From Isoetes taiwanensis (lineage: Eukaryota > Streptophyta > Lycopodiopsida > Isoetales > Isoetaceae): a stretch of DNA of 64,000 nt. Shown here piece by piece: positions 47,043 to 57,573 of this stretch. Below the pieces are notes generated by a model. That model was not told the origin of the DNA and made no database searches. It saw only the letters and a list, made by a program, of their open reading frames with translations. The stretch lies in the NCBI GenBank assembly GCA_021234155.1, contig JAJEKV010000046.1:9803012-9867011 (forward strand), given 5' to 3'. How positions within the stretch are numbered: position 1 is the stretch's first letter; each line of letters begins with the position of its first letter. The position numbers and the translations under genes are program-made.

Positions 47043-47264
47043 TTACTTCAGGTCCTCGTAGGCGCGTTCCCTGAGGATATTAACTATCTCCATCCCCTTG
47101 GCTGGATCATAGGGCTCCCCTGGTGGCGCGGGTTCCATCTCGTAACCTTCGTCCCATTCCGGATACTCCCCATATCTTTGGCCATAATCCTGGTCGGGCG
47201 GCCCTGGATCATCCCTCCTTATCAGGTCTGTAATTCTCTCTTCATATTCTTCGAGTGTTTCTTC
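47043..47264 (-). CDS. Short acidic reading frame, possible terminal exon
   Basis: EETLEEYEERITDLIRRD, then DEGYEMEPAPPGEPYDP and IVNILRERAYEDLK, then a stop at 47043. An acceptor-like tract with TGTCTTGCAG immediately precedes 47264, so this could be the last exon of the accessory transcript. Strongly acidic; no family recognised. Confidence 0.4.
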   Translation of the reverse strand, partial: EETLEEYEERITDLIRRDDPGPPDQDYGQRYGEYPEWDEGYEMEPAPPGEPYDPAKGMEIVNILRERAYEDLK

Positions 47265-47516
47265 TGCAAGACAATAGAAATGAATATAGAACATTGAACA
47301 ATTTCGTTATGCCCTCAACTCTAATAGATAGATGAACGCATCATGGAAGAGAACAATTTTAATTGTATTCATTGAGACAATAATCACAATTGATGAGGAG
47401 ATGGTATATCATAACTATAGAATGGCTAAAGAAATTGCCAACCCAAATTCTACTTCTATATGCAATACAAAATGCGTAATACAATTATTTAAGAGCTAGG
47501 TCCTCCCCCTGCTCAT

Positions 47517-48888
47517 TCAGACCGAGGGTGGTGGTGGCGGCGGTCGGTGTCGAAAGCGAGTCACCCCCGGGTCTACCGTGGCACCGCCAATGGAAGCAAC
47601 CTCGGGATATGCAACAGCCAATGGGGCTGCCGTAAGGAGCTTCATGCTCATCCAGGGTGCAATGTCTTGTCCCAAGGCCGTCAGGGCAAGATCCCGTCGT
47701 ACGAGTACATAAGTGAACGTACGATAGGGAAGCTTCTTGTGCCCGGCCAATGTGGAGAGAGCACGGAGGGTCCACCATGAAGCTTCAGCCTCCGGACCTA
47801 AATCTCGGGCTATAAAAAGAACTTGCCCCTGTCGAAAGGCTGATAGGAAGAAACGAGTAAGGTGGTTTCCCAATACCTTCCCTTGCGGGGTCTCTGACGT
47901 GGCTACCTCCTTATCTAAGTCCATAGGGACTTCTTCTTCCTTAAGTTCCTGCTGCTCTTCCTTCAAATGAGCAGGATTATGGTATAGATCCTCTCCCTCC
48001 TCATCCGAACCGGAGGGAACCTCGACCATGTTAATATTTGGGACATGAGGTCCCATAGCTGTAAAGGCATCCGTGAGGGCCGAGAAGCCTGGTTCCTCGC
48101 ATTACCGCCTCCCAAAGCCGTAGCAAAGTCTCAGCCGGCTCTATGGTCTCCTGGTGGAACTGGAGTAACTGCTGCACCTCCGGGGGAAGCTCAATAGGAG
48201 CAAAGTCGATGAAATCATACAGTACTCCGCTAGCTCATAGACCACATGGTCCTTACGCCGGCGCTTAAATCCGGCCACCATGTGATAGGTCCAGATGATA
48301 TCATCCAAGAGAAGATATTTTTGCCCTTGGTGATAGATAACCGAAGGGCATCTAGCCCCCACGACAAGCGTCAGCGACTTGCTCCGGTGTGGTGGCATCT
48401 CCTCTCCGCAATCGCTTCCAACGGGCAAAATCACCCATGCCTATATGTTCGTCTTCTCCCTCCTCGGAAGATTCAGGAAGTTTGCCCTTCTCAGCAGGCA
48501 AAGTCTCATCCTCAACGTACTGATCCATGAGGATAGCTAAGGCGAAGGCAACTTCAAGATATTGTCGCCCCTGATGCTGTACAACGGGCAAGTGCTTGCC
48601 CCATCTAAGCTTTCCTTTCAGCACATCATACGCGTGAGTGTCGCCCCCTAACATATCCCGGACCACCTCCCGTTCTAGGTACAACTGGGGAGGATCCCCA
48701 AGAGGAATACACAAAGGAAGCATCTCCTCTGTGTAAAACTCTAGGAATCCGGCATAGTCTGGGTGCCGCTGCATATTGGTGATGAGATCAAGGCGCTGAC
48801 ATAGCAAAGGGCGCAACAGGTCGAAGGGCACTTGCAGATCCCAATGCTCTCCATCTTGGTACCATGCAAGCAGGTCGATGGCTGCCAT
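47517..48888 (-). pseudogene. Accessory acidic protein of the chromovirus, unknown function
   Basis: Starts at the ATG at 48888 (MAAIDLLAWYQDGEHWDLQ). Open fragments in three frames join at about 48370, 48235 and 48075 to cover roughly 450 residues. A motif occurs twice: LPVVQHQGRQYLEVAF and PSVIYHQGQKYLLLDD, suggesting an internally duplicated domain of about 90 residues. Acidic stretches (SSEEGEDEH; GSDEEGEDLY; KEEQQELKEEEVPMDLD) follow, then WWTLRALSTLAGHKKLPYR and a Pro-rich end. It precedes gag on the same strand. No family recognised: not envelope, capsid or enzyme by motif. Reading-frame consistency over 1.4 kb supports a former protein. Confidence 0.6.
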
Positions 48889-49073
48889 GGCACTGGAAGG
48901 GAGGAGGAAGGAAGAAAAACGAATACAAACAATTGAAAAGAACTTTGGAAACCCTTTTTATCCCTTTTTATGGATGCTGACGTCAGCAATTTCGTACTTA
49001 ATACAAAATAAAAAAGTAAGTTTTTATTAAATATCAGAAAATATTTACAATGTGAAAAACTATGCAAAATGGG

Positions 49074-50333
49074 CTAAGGATGCTCCCCCCGAATCCTGCG
49101 GGCGAGGCCTAAATCCTTAGGCATTATGGTGACCCTCTTTGCGTGGATCGCGCAAAGATTGGCATCACCAAAAAGTGCCACCAGATAGGCCTCCGCAGCC
49201 TCTTGGAGTGCCAAAATAGCAAAGTCCGGAAGCCGGAGGTCGGTTTTGAACTCCCGGGCAATCTCCCCGAACCAACCTCCGAAAGGGGAGCTTCAGACGG
49301 GTTGGGTCGACTTCTCGAAACTTACGGATCTCCCCGCAGCTTACGCTCTTGGGGTCGGTACCGTGGGGCTTCCTCCTGGGAGCAGGGTTTGGGGCGGCCC
49401 CTTGATGCGACCCATGCCTTGGCCCCAACAAATGGGTGCGGATGCATCCACTCGCTCCCCTTACTCCCGTGGGCTTCGCATTCTTGCCAAAAAGCACCGA
49501 AACCGGTTTTTAGCTTTTCCTTGTATTGGATTGCCGGACTTCCGGGCTCACGGGACTTCCTCCCTCCTGTTTCCACGGTCAGATGCCCTGTCGGGGTTGG
49601 GCCCCACCCCTCCCCGATCCCCTTCTTCCCCGGGCTGTCCGGCTTTGCTCCTAGGCGGGCCTTCTCCCTTTCTCCCTTTGGATCCTCTCCTACTCTTCCC
49701 GAACTCACAGGCTCTCCTAAGGTCTTCTTCAACCCGAAAATAATGTTGTGCTTTCTGTGGCGTGGCCAGAAGTTCAGCATGGTAGGTTGGGCGGGGGCCA
49801 TGTCAATGCGGATTGTTATTAAGTAATCTATCGCGATATCGGGATCTCCCCATATGAAGTGCGAGGGAATCCTCATCCCATCGGTATGGGGAATCTCAAT
49901 CGCCTCGCCATCTATGACGGGCGACTCCATCCCCGAGGTACCGTACTCCCTACCCCAACCGGGCCAGACGGCTCGTTTCTATCTCGACGGTCATCCTCCC
50001 CGCCAAGTTTTACGATACACGGTCGGCCTCGTCCCTTATGTCCCCCTCTTCTAAGTGTCCTTCACATTCGGGAGGGTAGAACTTAATCAAATCATGACCA
50101 AGTCAAGTTGCTTCTACCATGGTGTAAGGAAGTCAAGGAGGTTCACGGATCAAGAATGACTCGAAGTGGTAAATGGGATAGGGGATCCTATCATTGTTCT
50201 CAAATCTGTTTACTAGCTCGTCTAGAAGTATGTCAATCAAAGCAGGGTCGGTAGCCATATTCCGAGCGATCAAAGCGTAAATCTGGGCTATAGTAAGGGT
50301 AGTGGGGTCCGGAGCACTCTTGGTGTTGGCCAT
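49074..50333 (-). pseudogene. Accessory ORF with C-terminal histone H3 fold, in the chromovirus
   Basis: Begins at the ATG at 50333 (MANTKSAPDPTTLTIAQIY; 66 codons to a stop), then continues in shifted frames through DLIKFYPPECEGH and GDPDIAIDYLITIRIDM and a Gly/Pro/Lys-rich linker. From 49369 to 49074 it matches histone H3 in order: RYRP...KLR, EIRKF (alpha-N), LPFRRLVR then [11 protein letters not shown] (alpha-1), [19 protein letters not shown] (alpha-2), [14 protein letters not shown] (loop 2) and [10 protein letters not shown] (alpha-3), then TAG at 49076. Loop 1 is H3-like (FKTDLR), not extended as in plant CENH3. The normal modifiable tail (ARTKQTARKS) is replaced by the long fusion. 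Single extra bases at about 49333 and 49266 break the frame. It would be a nucleosome-like or decoy protein; function is unknown. Confidence 0.85.
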
Positions 50334-51102
50334 GACTTATGGCGCTAAGGTCTAGAAGAACAGGCGGTAGGGCGCTTGCGGCTAGGGAAGCGGAAGTGCA
50401 GGCGCTAGGGTTAGCGAGGAACTAGGGCGAAGAAGCAAGGTCGGATCTGGTGGCTATGGCGGGCGTCGGTTCCAGCGGACGAAGGCGCTGAAGGCAAGGC
50501 GGAGGTAATATCTGTAACGGCCGGCTAACTTTTTAAATTTTTTAAAATTTTTCTTATTACTTTTTTTTTTAATTTCTTTATTAAAAAGATATTTATACGA
50601 CGGAAATATGCGGGAATATACGGTCGGGCGCCGACGGCATTCTACGCACTCCCACCGCGACTGGGGGTCGACGAAAAGCAAGCGGCACCCGGGTTGACTT
50701 TCGGGCCCGCGTTGACTCGCGACGGTACGATCGGGCGCCGACTGCATTTTTGGCTCTCCCACCTCGACTGCAAGGCGACAAAAATCAAGCGGCGTCCGAG
50801 TTGACTTTCGGGCCTTCCCTTGATCATTTTTCCGCCAGCGACAAATGTCCTAGGGTATTTGGGGTACGCCCGATCCAATGGAACCACTTTCTCCTTCATT
50901 TGAACTACCTACAAAATTTTATAACCCCTCCAAACTTGGGCCTCCAGTCGCCCTAACTTCTTTAAACCTACAATTTCTTACTTTAACCTAACACAAAACC
51001 AAACATCAAAGAGGACTAAGCAACACACCAGATTAGCCTCTCCCTAACTACCGAACTAACGAGTTAGTGTTTGGTCAGTGCTATGATTTCGAGCAACCGA
51101 AA
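50334..51102 (-). other. Leader between 5' LTR and the first accessory ORF
   Basis: No clear gene. On the minus strand, 50899-50600 holds an imperfect direct repeat of about 100 bp ('gactttcgggcc' and 'tcgactg/gactggg' phrases near 50630-50710 and 50750-50815). Confidence 0.45.
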
Positions 51103-51120
51103 TCACGGCTCTGATACTCA
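51103..51120 (-). promoter_or_regulatory. Primer-binding site, initiator tRNA-Met type
   Basis: The minus strand directly after the 5' LTR reads TGAGTATCAGAGCC. The last 11 bases match the plant initiator tRNA-Met site (TGGTATCAGAGCC), with one extra A near the start. Confidence 0.7.
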
Positions 51121-51121
51121 T

Positions 51122-52741
51122 CGTGACGCCCCTCGAATATATATACGACCCTACCGTATACATACGGGACTTTCCCTTCCATGGCGACCATCTCGCCATG
51201 AGCGAACCCCCTCCGACCCGACCCGGCCATCTACATAGAGATGCTCGAGTGAAGGTCACGGAGGTGTCATTCGGCCCACGCCTTCGATGGGCTCCTACGT
51301 CGTGGAAGCATGAATACAAGGGTTAGCACACATCATAATATATATATAAATAACCACCACGAAGGGTGGCGCATCCATCCAAATACCAACGGCAAAGAAT
51401 ATACATCTAAAACTAAGAAAGCACCCCAACCTCAAGGTCTACCCCGGCTTAGACTCCAGTGAGGATCGACTGACGGCTGGGCCTCAAGAGATCAGCAGAC
51501 CGAGTCTTGGCATGGCGTTGGCTGGCATAGAACATCGGCTAGGGTTGTCCACTCCATCCGCCCCTCCTGTGCACACTTTGCAGATGGGTCGATTCACGCT
51601 ATGGCTTCGCTATAGCCTTCCGGAGACGCAGACTCAAGGTATCACCCTTTTGAGCCTACTCCAGGGTTCATGACGCCCCGGTCCGACGAGGCAGGTCAGG
51701 GAAGTGTCCCCTTCCAGGATCACAGTGGTTCCATGGGTGAGCTAGAGAATACGCGTGCGCATCAGCCACCCCCGCATCCGCACTCCAACTTACTCACCCT
51801 AAATCTACTCAAAGTGCAAGATGCTCCATACGGATCACATCTCTACACCCAGGGAGTGTCAGACCCATACCCGGCCCTCTACGTGACCGGCTATCAGGCC
51901 TAGCCCACTGTAGGAGTCTCAGGAGCCTTTTATGTTCGTGCAAGACCCCACCCCCACTTCACCACTGTGTCCCTTTTCTGGTGCTAAGTCAGACCATAGC
52001 GCCTACGACCCGGTGGTCTCTTGCACACAGGCCGCAACTAATGGGAATATTACAGGGCTCTATCTAGGAACATACTATCATATATGAGCTCAGAGGTCTC
52101 TACCCCCCCTTTAAACCCCTGTTTAACGGAAGCTACCGAAATACTTCATAGATACATCAATCATTCCTTAACAGAGCACCATTCATAATTGAAATGTAAT
52201 CCTACTTACCAGAGAAGGGTTAATTTCAACAAAGGCAATAAGAAAAGGGAGTACTGGCATCTTGCCCTACAATTCACAAGCTAAACTACTACTAACCCGT
52301 GTTTTTACTGGAGCCATTATCGTGGGTGCTTCCATAGTGTCAGAACTAGGGTGGCAAAATGACTAGTGATTGTTCGATGATTTGGTGAAGTCGACAATGC
52401 CTCTTGGGCCAATCAAGCTGCTCCTTGGGCGCTCTGCTGGTTCGATTATGGATGATATGGGGGTGGTGATCCACCTTAATGGATCCAATTAGTAATCACC
52501 ATGCTGGCCAATTGAGCTTGGCCAGGTGGCGCCTTCCTAAACCATAATTAGCTTAATTGTCCTTCTTAATTATTAATTTCCTTAAACATAGGTTATTATC
52601 CTTAATGATTTAATTAACATAGCTAATTAAATCCCTTTTAGGTCAACCCCCTAGGTTAACATACCCCATGGTGGCGTATCTATACTGGGTGACGTGTCAA
52701 TATATTTATACGTATACCGTATAAATACTTGGAACGTCACA
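51122..52741 (-). repeat. 5' LTR of the chromovirus
   Basis: 1620 bp; the sense start is TGTGACGTTCCAAG at 52741. TATAAATA lies at 52710-52703, only about 32 bases inside, with an ACGT-core element (GACACGTCAC) just downstream. In the 3' LTR the latter reads GACACATCAC, a C-to-T change. If that TATA box is used, U3 is very short and most of the LTR is R-U5. Confidence 0.92.
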
Positions 52742-52746
52742 AGAAA
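52742..52746. repeat. Target site duplication AGAAA (right copy)
   Basis: Follows the LTR end GTCACA and matches 39633-39637. Confidence 0.9.
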
Positions 52747-53540
52747 TGTGTCATTGGCATACTGATTACAAAATTCTTGGATCCATCGTCCATAGTCAAT
52801 CCCTGAATTACATCATCTTGCATAGCAGAAGAGAACAACTGGGATAAGGCCTCTGCAACAATCTGAACAATAATGGACAAGGGGACATCTCTAGTGAACT
52901 CCTCGCCCAATAGACCGAAAATTTCCTTGAAAGAGCACAATAGACAGGGCAGAATGATGGAGCTTCATAACATCTTTGGTAAACAACTCTCCAAATCCCA
53001 ATGCCAGAAGATATTTTTGCAGGAAGTTCCAATCGATAGTATTGTAGGCTTTAGCAAAATCCAAATTGAGGTAAAGAGTGTGCTGACCTCTTAGACGTGC
53101 CCACTGCATTCCCTCATAAGTTGCGGCAACATTATCAAGAATACAACGCTTAGGCAAAAAACCTGATTGTGTGGAGGAGATAGACTGGCAAAATATCTCG
53201 CACTTTTTCTACCAAGGCCTTAGAAAAGATCTTATACACCGTAGAAAGCAAAGTTATAGAGCGCCAATCAGAAATGGTTCTAGCCTCTTTACATCTAGGC
53301 TCTTAAATCAACAAAACTCAGAGGAAGCATTAAAGATATCATATCATCACTTAGCCAGTTCCAATAGACTTGAAAAAACTCTGCAGGAAAACCGTCCAAG
53401 CCTAGACACTTATTCTTCTTTAGAGAATCCGCAACAGAACGCAGACCATCCACAGTAATAGTGGATTCCAGCTGAGCACGTTGTTGTGAGGAGATAATAG
53501 GATGGATCTTAGATATAACTACCTCCTCCATGTTCTCTTA
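52742..53540 (-). pseudogene. L1-like LINE ORF2, RT part upstream of the insertion
   Basis: Minus strand: MEEVVISKIHPIISSQQRAQ, LKKNKCLGLDGFPAEFFQ (the GxDG block), ILDNVAATYEGMQW, LNLDFAKAYNTIDWNFL (RT block A with the first Asp), YLLALGFGELF, then near 52765 QYANDTFL, the position of the YADD active site (here YAND). The reading frame continues without loss into FLFLVDEEDN at 39637. Frameshifts make it non-functional. Confidence 0.88.
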
Positions 53541-54087
53541 GAAGGGTAGAGGGTGCTCCGCAAAAAAGAAGTGAATGATAAAAAAAGAAATTGCTTCAAT
53601 GTTACAGCATCAAAAATTTCAGAGCCTTTAGATAGGAAGCAGTGAAGAGATGAAGCTCGACATACGTCTTATCTTGGCAGCCAAAAGAATAAGTGAGAGT
53701 ACCTATCTCTGAATTTGAACCAATCCAAGCCGGCCTTAAGGCAGGTCTGAATTGCTTGTATAGTCCCAATACTTTTTATTTCTGCCAATAACTCTTTCTC
53801 TCAAATACCTAATAAAGGGGCTCGTGAACGACACATTTGAAGGTCCATATAGAAAGCTAGTAATCGGCATCTAATTTCCTGAGCCCTCCTATGTCCCCAC
53901 TGCTTAACAAAGGATTTAACGGCTGCCAAAGCAGCAACAACACTAGATATATCTCAAAGATAAGAAAATGTAGAGGATCAAGTACGCTTGCAGCTAGCAG
54001 TAAACTCAGGGTCTGATAAATATTGAGTGTAAGCTTGAAATAGTTTCTTGCAGCTCGGCTATATACTGGCGCTGTAACAGAAAGCCA

Positions 54088-54760
54088 TTATGGATTTTGA
54101 TCAGATATGGAACTATCCAGGATATTTATTTTCTGCAAGTTACTCAGCAAGCCAGCAGCTATTACATTATAATAACCACGATCATGTCGAGCATAAGCTC
54201 TACCTAATCCAGTCCATCCATTACACCACGTAAAGGATTCGTCTCCATCAAACTTTACAAGCCTGCAATCCAACACAAACTGCCTCCACTGTTCACGTTC
54301 AAATCCCTGCAAAACATATGTGCCTCTGCCACATCTATCAGCTTCAAACTCACCCATATTAAAATCACCAATTAATAGCCATGCTATATCATGACCGAGC
54401 CACAAAAGCTTAATTCCTAAAGTGGCCCACAAAAAGCCTCGCTGACGTGGCTGATTAGGTCCATACACATTCACAAGCCCCCACTCTTGCCCCTTATCCA
54501 TCCATTTGACTATCATCCAACATCCAAATCTGTCTAGAGTAAAAATAACATTAAAGGGAGGTTTTCAAGCAGCAAGAACACTAGCTTTAGCTGAGTTAGA
54601 AGCATCAATTAGAATATTGTAATTAGAACCACAATTGTAGCCAACTTCTGCACATCACCTCTACAACATTTGTGCTCTTGAAGACAACAAAAATACATCG
54701 GAAGCTTAGAAAGGTAATTAGCCAATCTGCTCCTTTTACACGGGAAAGAAACCACCCCCC
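54088..54760 (-). pseudogene. L1-like LINE ORF2, endonuclease domain
   Basis: An apurinic-type endonuclease (EEP family): MIVKWMDKGQEWGLVNVYGPN, DIAWLLIGDFNMGEFEADR (GDFN motif), FVLDCRLVKFDGDESFTWCN and RAYARHDRGYYN, ending in SSISDQNP, where active copies have SDH. The 142-codon stretch 54516-54088 is open; sequence up to 54760 (FCCLQEHK) is the degenerate start. It would nick target DNA for target-primed reverse transcription. 53541-54087 continues toward RT but is too decayed to read. Confidence 0.85.
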
Positions 54761-56679
54761 CTCACACTCCAAGATAGCATGTTCATCAAGATGCATGAAG
54801 ATGCTCTACATCCATTTCAACAGCATCATCCGCAACCTCAAGTGGGAGATCTGCCCATTGTGTTTTGGAAATTACTAAAGGAAGAGCCTCCTCTATATTT
54901 TACCCAGAAGAACGCGGTGTCAAATGGGCATATGCTTATTTCGTAAGCTGAGTTTCTGCCACCCTTCATCATTTCACGCCTTGCTTACTTTTCTTGAATA
55001 ACTTGCAATCTACTTCGTGCATCTCATGAAATGGTTGAGGTTGGATAAGAGGAGAAGGGACTGATTGCATCGGAGAGGAGGACACAATAGGAAGACATGA
55101 AGACACAAGAGGATGTATGGTCACAATAGAAGTGTGAGAGGCAGGTGCAGCAGTAGTAGAAAGAATTGTCTTAGAGGGTAATACAAGGTGGTAAGCAACA
55201 AAAATATCAATATTGAATAACATCATACTTAATTCAGGACACATTGAAAGATAGCTAATATCTGAAGAAGAAAGAACCACTTCTAATTATGACAAACTTG
55301 CATTTCAACTCAGGAACTCAGGAACTTGCATTTCAATTGTAAATTCTTCCACGACAAAACAACAAGGTAGCATGTGCAGAGCACTGGACTTATTAGGCAC
55401 AAAGCCATGTGTATAAACTTGTATCGCACATAGTGGCCCCATAAGGGCTCCACCCCACACTCCACAAACTTATCTACAACCGAAAAATCAAACATAATCA
55501 GGAAAAATTATTCTTTTTGTCAAGAACTTTTAATGACTCAAAAGTAGGCAACCCTAGTCTTTGTAGATGCTGCTTAAACAAAAATTCATCCTATGGAGAT
55601 GAAGGAACTGGTCCGTGAAGTGACATACAACGCATGAAAAACTAAATTTTGAGCACATTATAAATGTGAGTTGTGATCAATAGCAATCATTGGTTCACCT
55701 GCCCGAGCAAGCAAGTAGCACATTGATTTGGCTCATAAAAAACATTCTCAGAAGGAAATTGTTGCAAAAGAGTCAAGAGTTTGAGCTAAGAGTCAAAGGA
55801 TTAAGCTGAGAGTTTACTGGTAACTTGGGGCAGCTGAGGCCATAGTAGAAGCAAAGGACATCCCAAATGAGATAAAATTAAAGCTTTTTAAAACAGCATA
55901 GCTTAACTCAAGAAGGTAAAGCACAAGAAGAGAATGCATCAGGGTTTGCCATGAAGGCCGAAATGGAAGTGTGGAATTCGGCATAGCTGACCGTGCTTAA
56001 ATACTTGATGCCATACAACAATGGAAAGCTCGCAAAGTAAGCTTCTCAATGCACTACAAATCACTTGATTCTGGCACCTAGTGAGGGAGATACACCAAAA
56101 ACTGTTTGGCGTCGTCTTGTCTAACATGGAGGTGGAGAGGCATGACTTGCTCATTATATCATTAGACGTTGTTATATGTAGATGATGTGGATCCTTTCAA
56201 CACATGCCCCTTTTAGTATGTGGCAACATTTAGATCCCCCCGACAGTTTTTGTTGTGAATTTTGAAATTGATCCTGCAGTATCAAGGCAACGATGGATTC
56301 ACAATTCCACAAGAAGAATCTATCAGGAGTATGAATAGACGAATATCAAAAAGCAAGATTGGGCATCCAACTAAGTCTGTGCCAAAATTTGGCTCAACAT
56401 AAAACACCTGCCGGATTTCTGTTCCGCACAAATATCTCAGCGCCGCCCCTATTTTTATATGTGAATTTTGTAAATTTCAGTATACAATGAATATTTGAAG
56501 GCCACGTGCATGTGACCATGAAACAAGGAATTCTAATGTACAGTATGTACACCAAATAACATGATATGATATGAATTATTATACCATCCCCCTTTCGTGT
56601 CATATTTTGTAGAGGATAATGATATTTTCAACTGTACTGATCATTTTTCTGAGAGAGCTTTGGTTAGGAGATTTGCCAG
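54761..56679. other. Unassigned, possibly the LINE 5' part
   Basis: Short minus-strand open stretches at 55280-54969 and 55495-55310 lie where a LINE ORF1 would be expected, but I see no zinc knuckle or other decisive motif. 55500-56600 shows no gene. Confidence 0.35.
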
Positions 56680-57290
56680 CTGATGTTCTGTGCCAACATA
56701 ATTCAACTATTAAGATTTTTGTTCACAACATCCCTAACATAATGCATATGAATTTCGATATGCTTAGAACTCTCATGCAAGACTTGATTTTTACACATAG
56801 CGATGTAACTAGGATTATCAGAATCAAGAGCAAGAGGATGTTCCAAGGCTATGTCAAGTTCTTCTAATAGCCTTTTGCACCAAACCATTTCTTTTGCAGC
56901 CAAGGTCACTGCTACATCTTCTGCTTCTGCTATAGACAATGCAATATAGTTTTCCTTCTTGCACTTCCATAGATAGGCACCCCAACGAGCATCATAATAA
57001 ATCCTGATGTTGACTTTTTACAATCTAAATCATATGCCCAGTTAGAGTCACAAAATATTTTTAGTTCTAGATCCTCTGAACAAAACAATATACCAACATG
57101 CTTTGTTCCCTGTAAATATCTGACAACCCTCTTAGCTAATACCCAATGAGCTTTACCTGGATTGTTATTATATCTGCTAGGCATATTAATGGCAAAAGCC
57201 CGATCTAGCCTTATGCAATAGCGATATACCAGTTCTTTATATGGAATGCATCCATTTCTTTTATTTCTTCCTTTGTTTTTGGAGACAATT
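56680..57290 (-). pseudogene. Ty1/copia RT end and RNase H remnant
   Basis: Minus strand: SRYNNNPGKAHWVLAKRVV, RYLQGTKHVGILF, IFCDSNWAYDLDCKKSTSGF (first RNase H Asp), then after a frameshift near 56937 SIAEAEDVAVTLAAKEMVW (the usual S.AEAEY block, Tyr to Asp), HESSKHIEIHMHYVRD. This is the standard C-terminus of copia polyproteins. Upstream pol and LTRs are not seen. Confidence 0.92.
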
Positions 57291-57354
57291 CTTTTGACAT
57301 CTTCTGCCCAGTTACAAGTGGCATATTGACGGCTTTGTAATTGACCATGTTAAG

Positions 57355-57405
57355 TCTTTTTGGGTTGCCCCTAGGGGGGCAAACCCTTGTTTATGTGGGT
57401 TTGTG
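57355..57405 (+). repeat. Palindrome-headed repeat, copy 1
   Basis: TTTTTGGGTTGCCCC, then a short loop and GGGGGCAAACCC, followed by 'tgtttatgtgggttt'. An almost identical block lies at 61333-61381 in the same orientation, and a shorter relative at 13217-13240. Confidence 0.8.
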
Positions 57406-57528
57406 GCATATTCTAAGTATATGCTAGAATATACTTAAAATATGCTGATGACTGCTAAAAACCCACTGTTACCTGTAAACTGGCGGTTTCGTGAGTTCTG
57501 GATGGCAGATGTTCGAACTGGATAACTG

Positions 57529-57566
57529 GTTGAAGGAAGAAGGAAGAAGGAAGAAGGAAGAAGGCA
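57529..57566. repeat. Heptamer microsatellite (GAAGGAA)n
   Basis: About five tandem GAAGGAA units. Confidence 0.9.
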
Positions 57567-57573
57567 TATCGGC

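Larger units (their letters stand above)
39638..52741 (-). mobile_element. Complete 13.1-kb chromovirus (Ty3/gypsy) with pre-gag accessory genes
   Basis: Order on the minus strand: 5' LTR (52741-51122), PBS, histone-H3-containing ORF, acidic ORF, short acidic ORF, gag, protease, RT, RNase H, integrase with chromodomain, PPT, 3' LTR (41251-39638). LTR termini are TGTGACG...CGTCACA. The two LTRs differ by many substitutions and single-base indels, so the insertion is not recent. It sits inside a LINE with a perfect 5-bp TSD. The stretch between 5' LTR and gag is about 4.5 kb, far longer than the usual few hundred bases. The pol region has about three breaks, so the copy is probably inactive. 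Confidence 0.95.

Noticed and set aside
49074-49369. Identification of the H3 domain as centromeric CENH3
   Set aside because: Loop 1 is the canonical H3 form (FKTDLR) and the [11 protein letters not shown] block is canonical; plant CENH3 differs in both.
49143-49826. 227-codon plus-strand open frame
   Set aside because: Antisense shadow of the accessory/H3 region; the minus strand carries the recognisable protein motifs.
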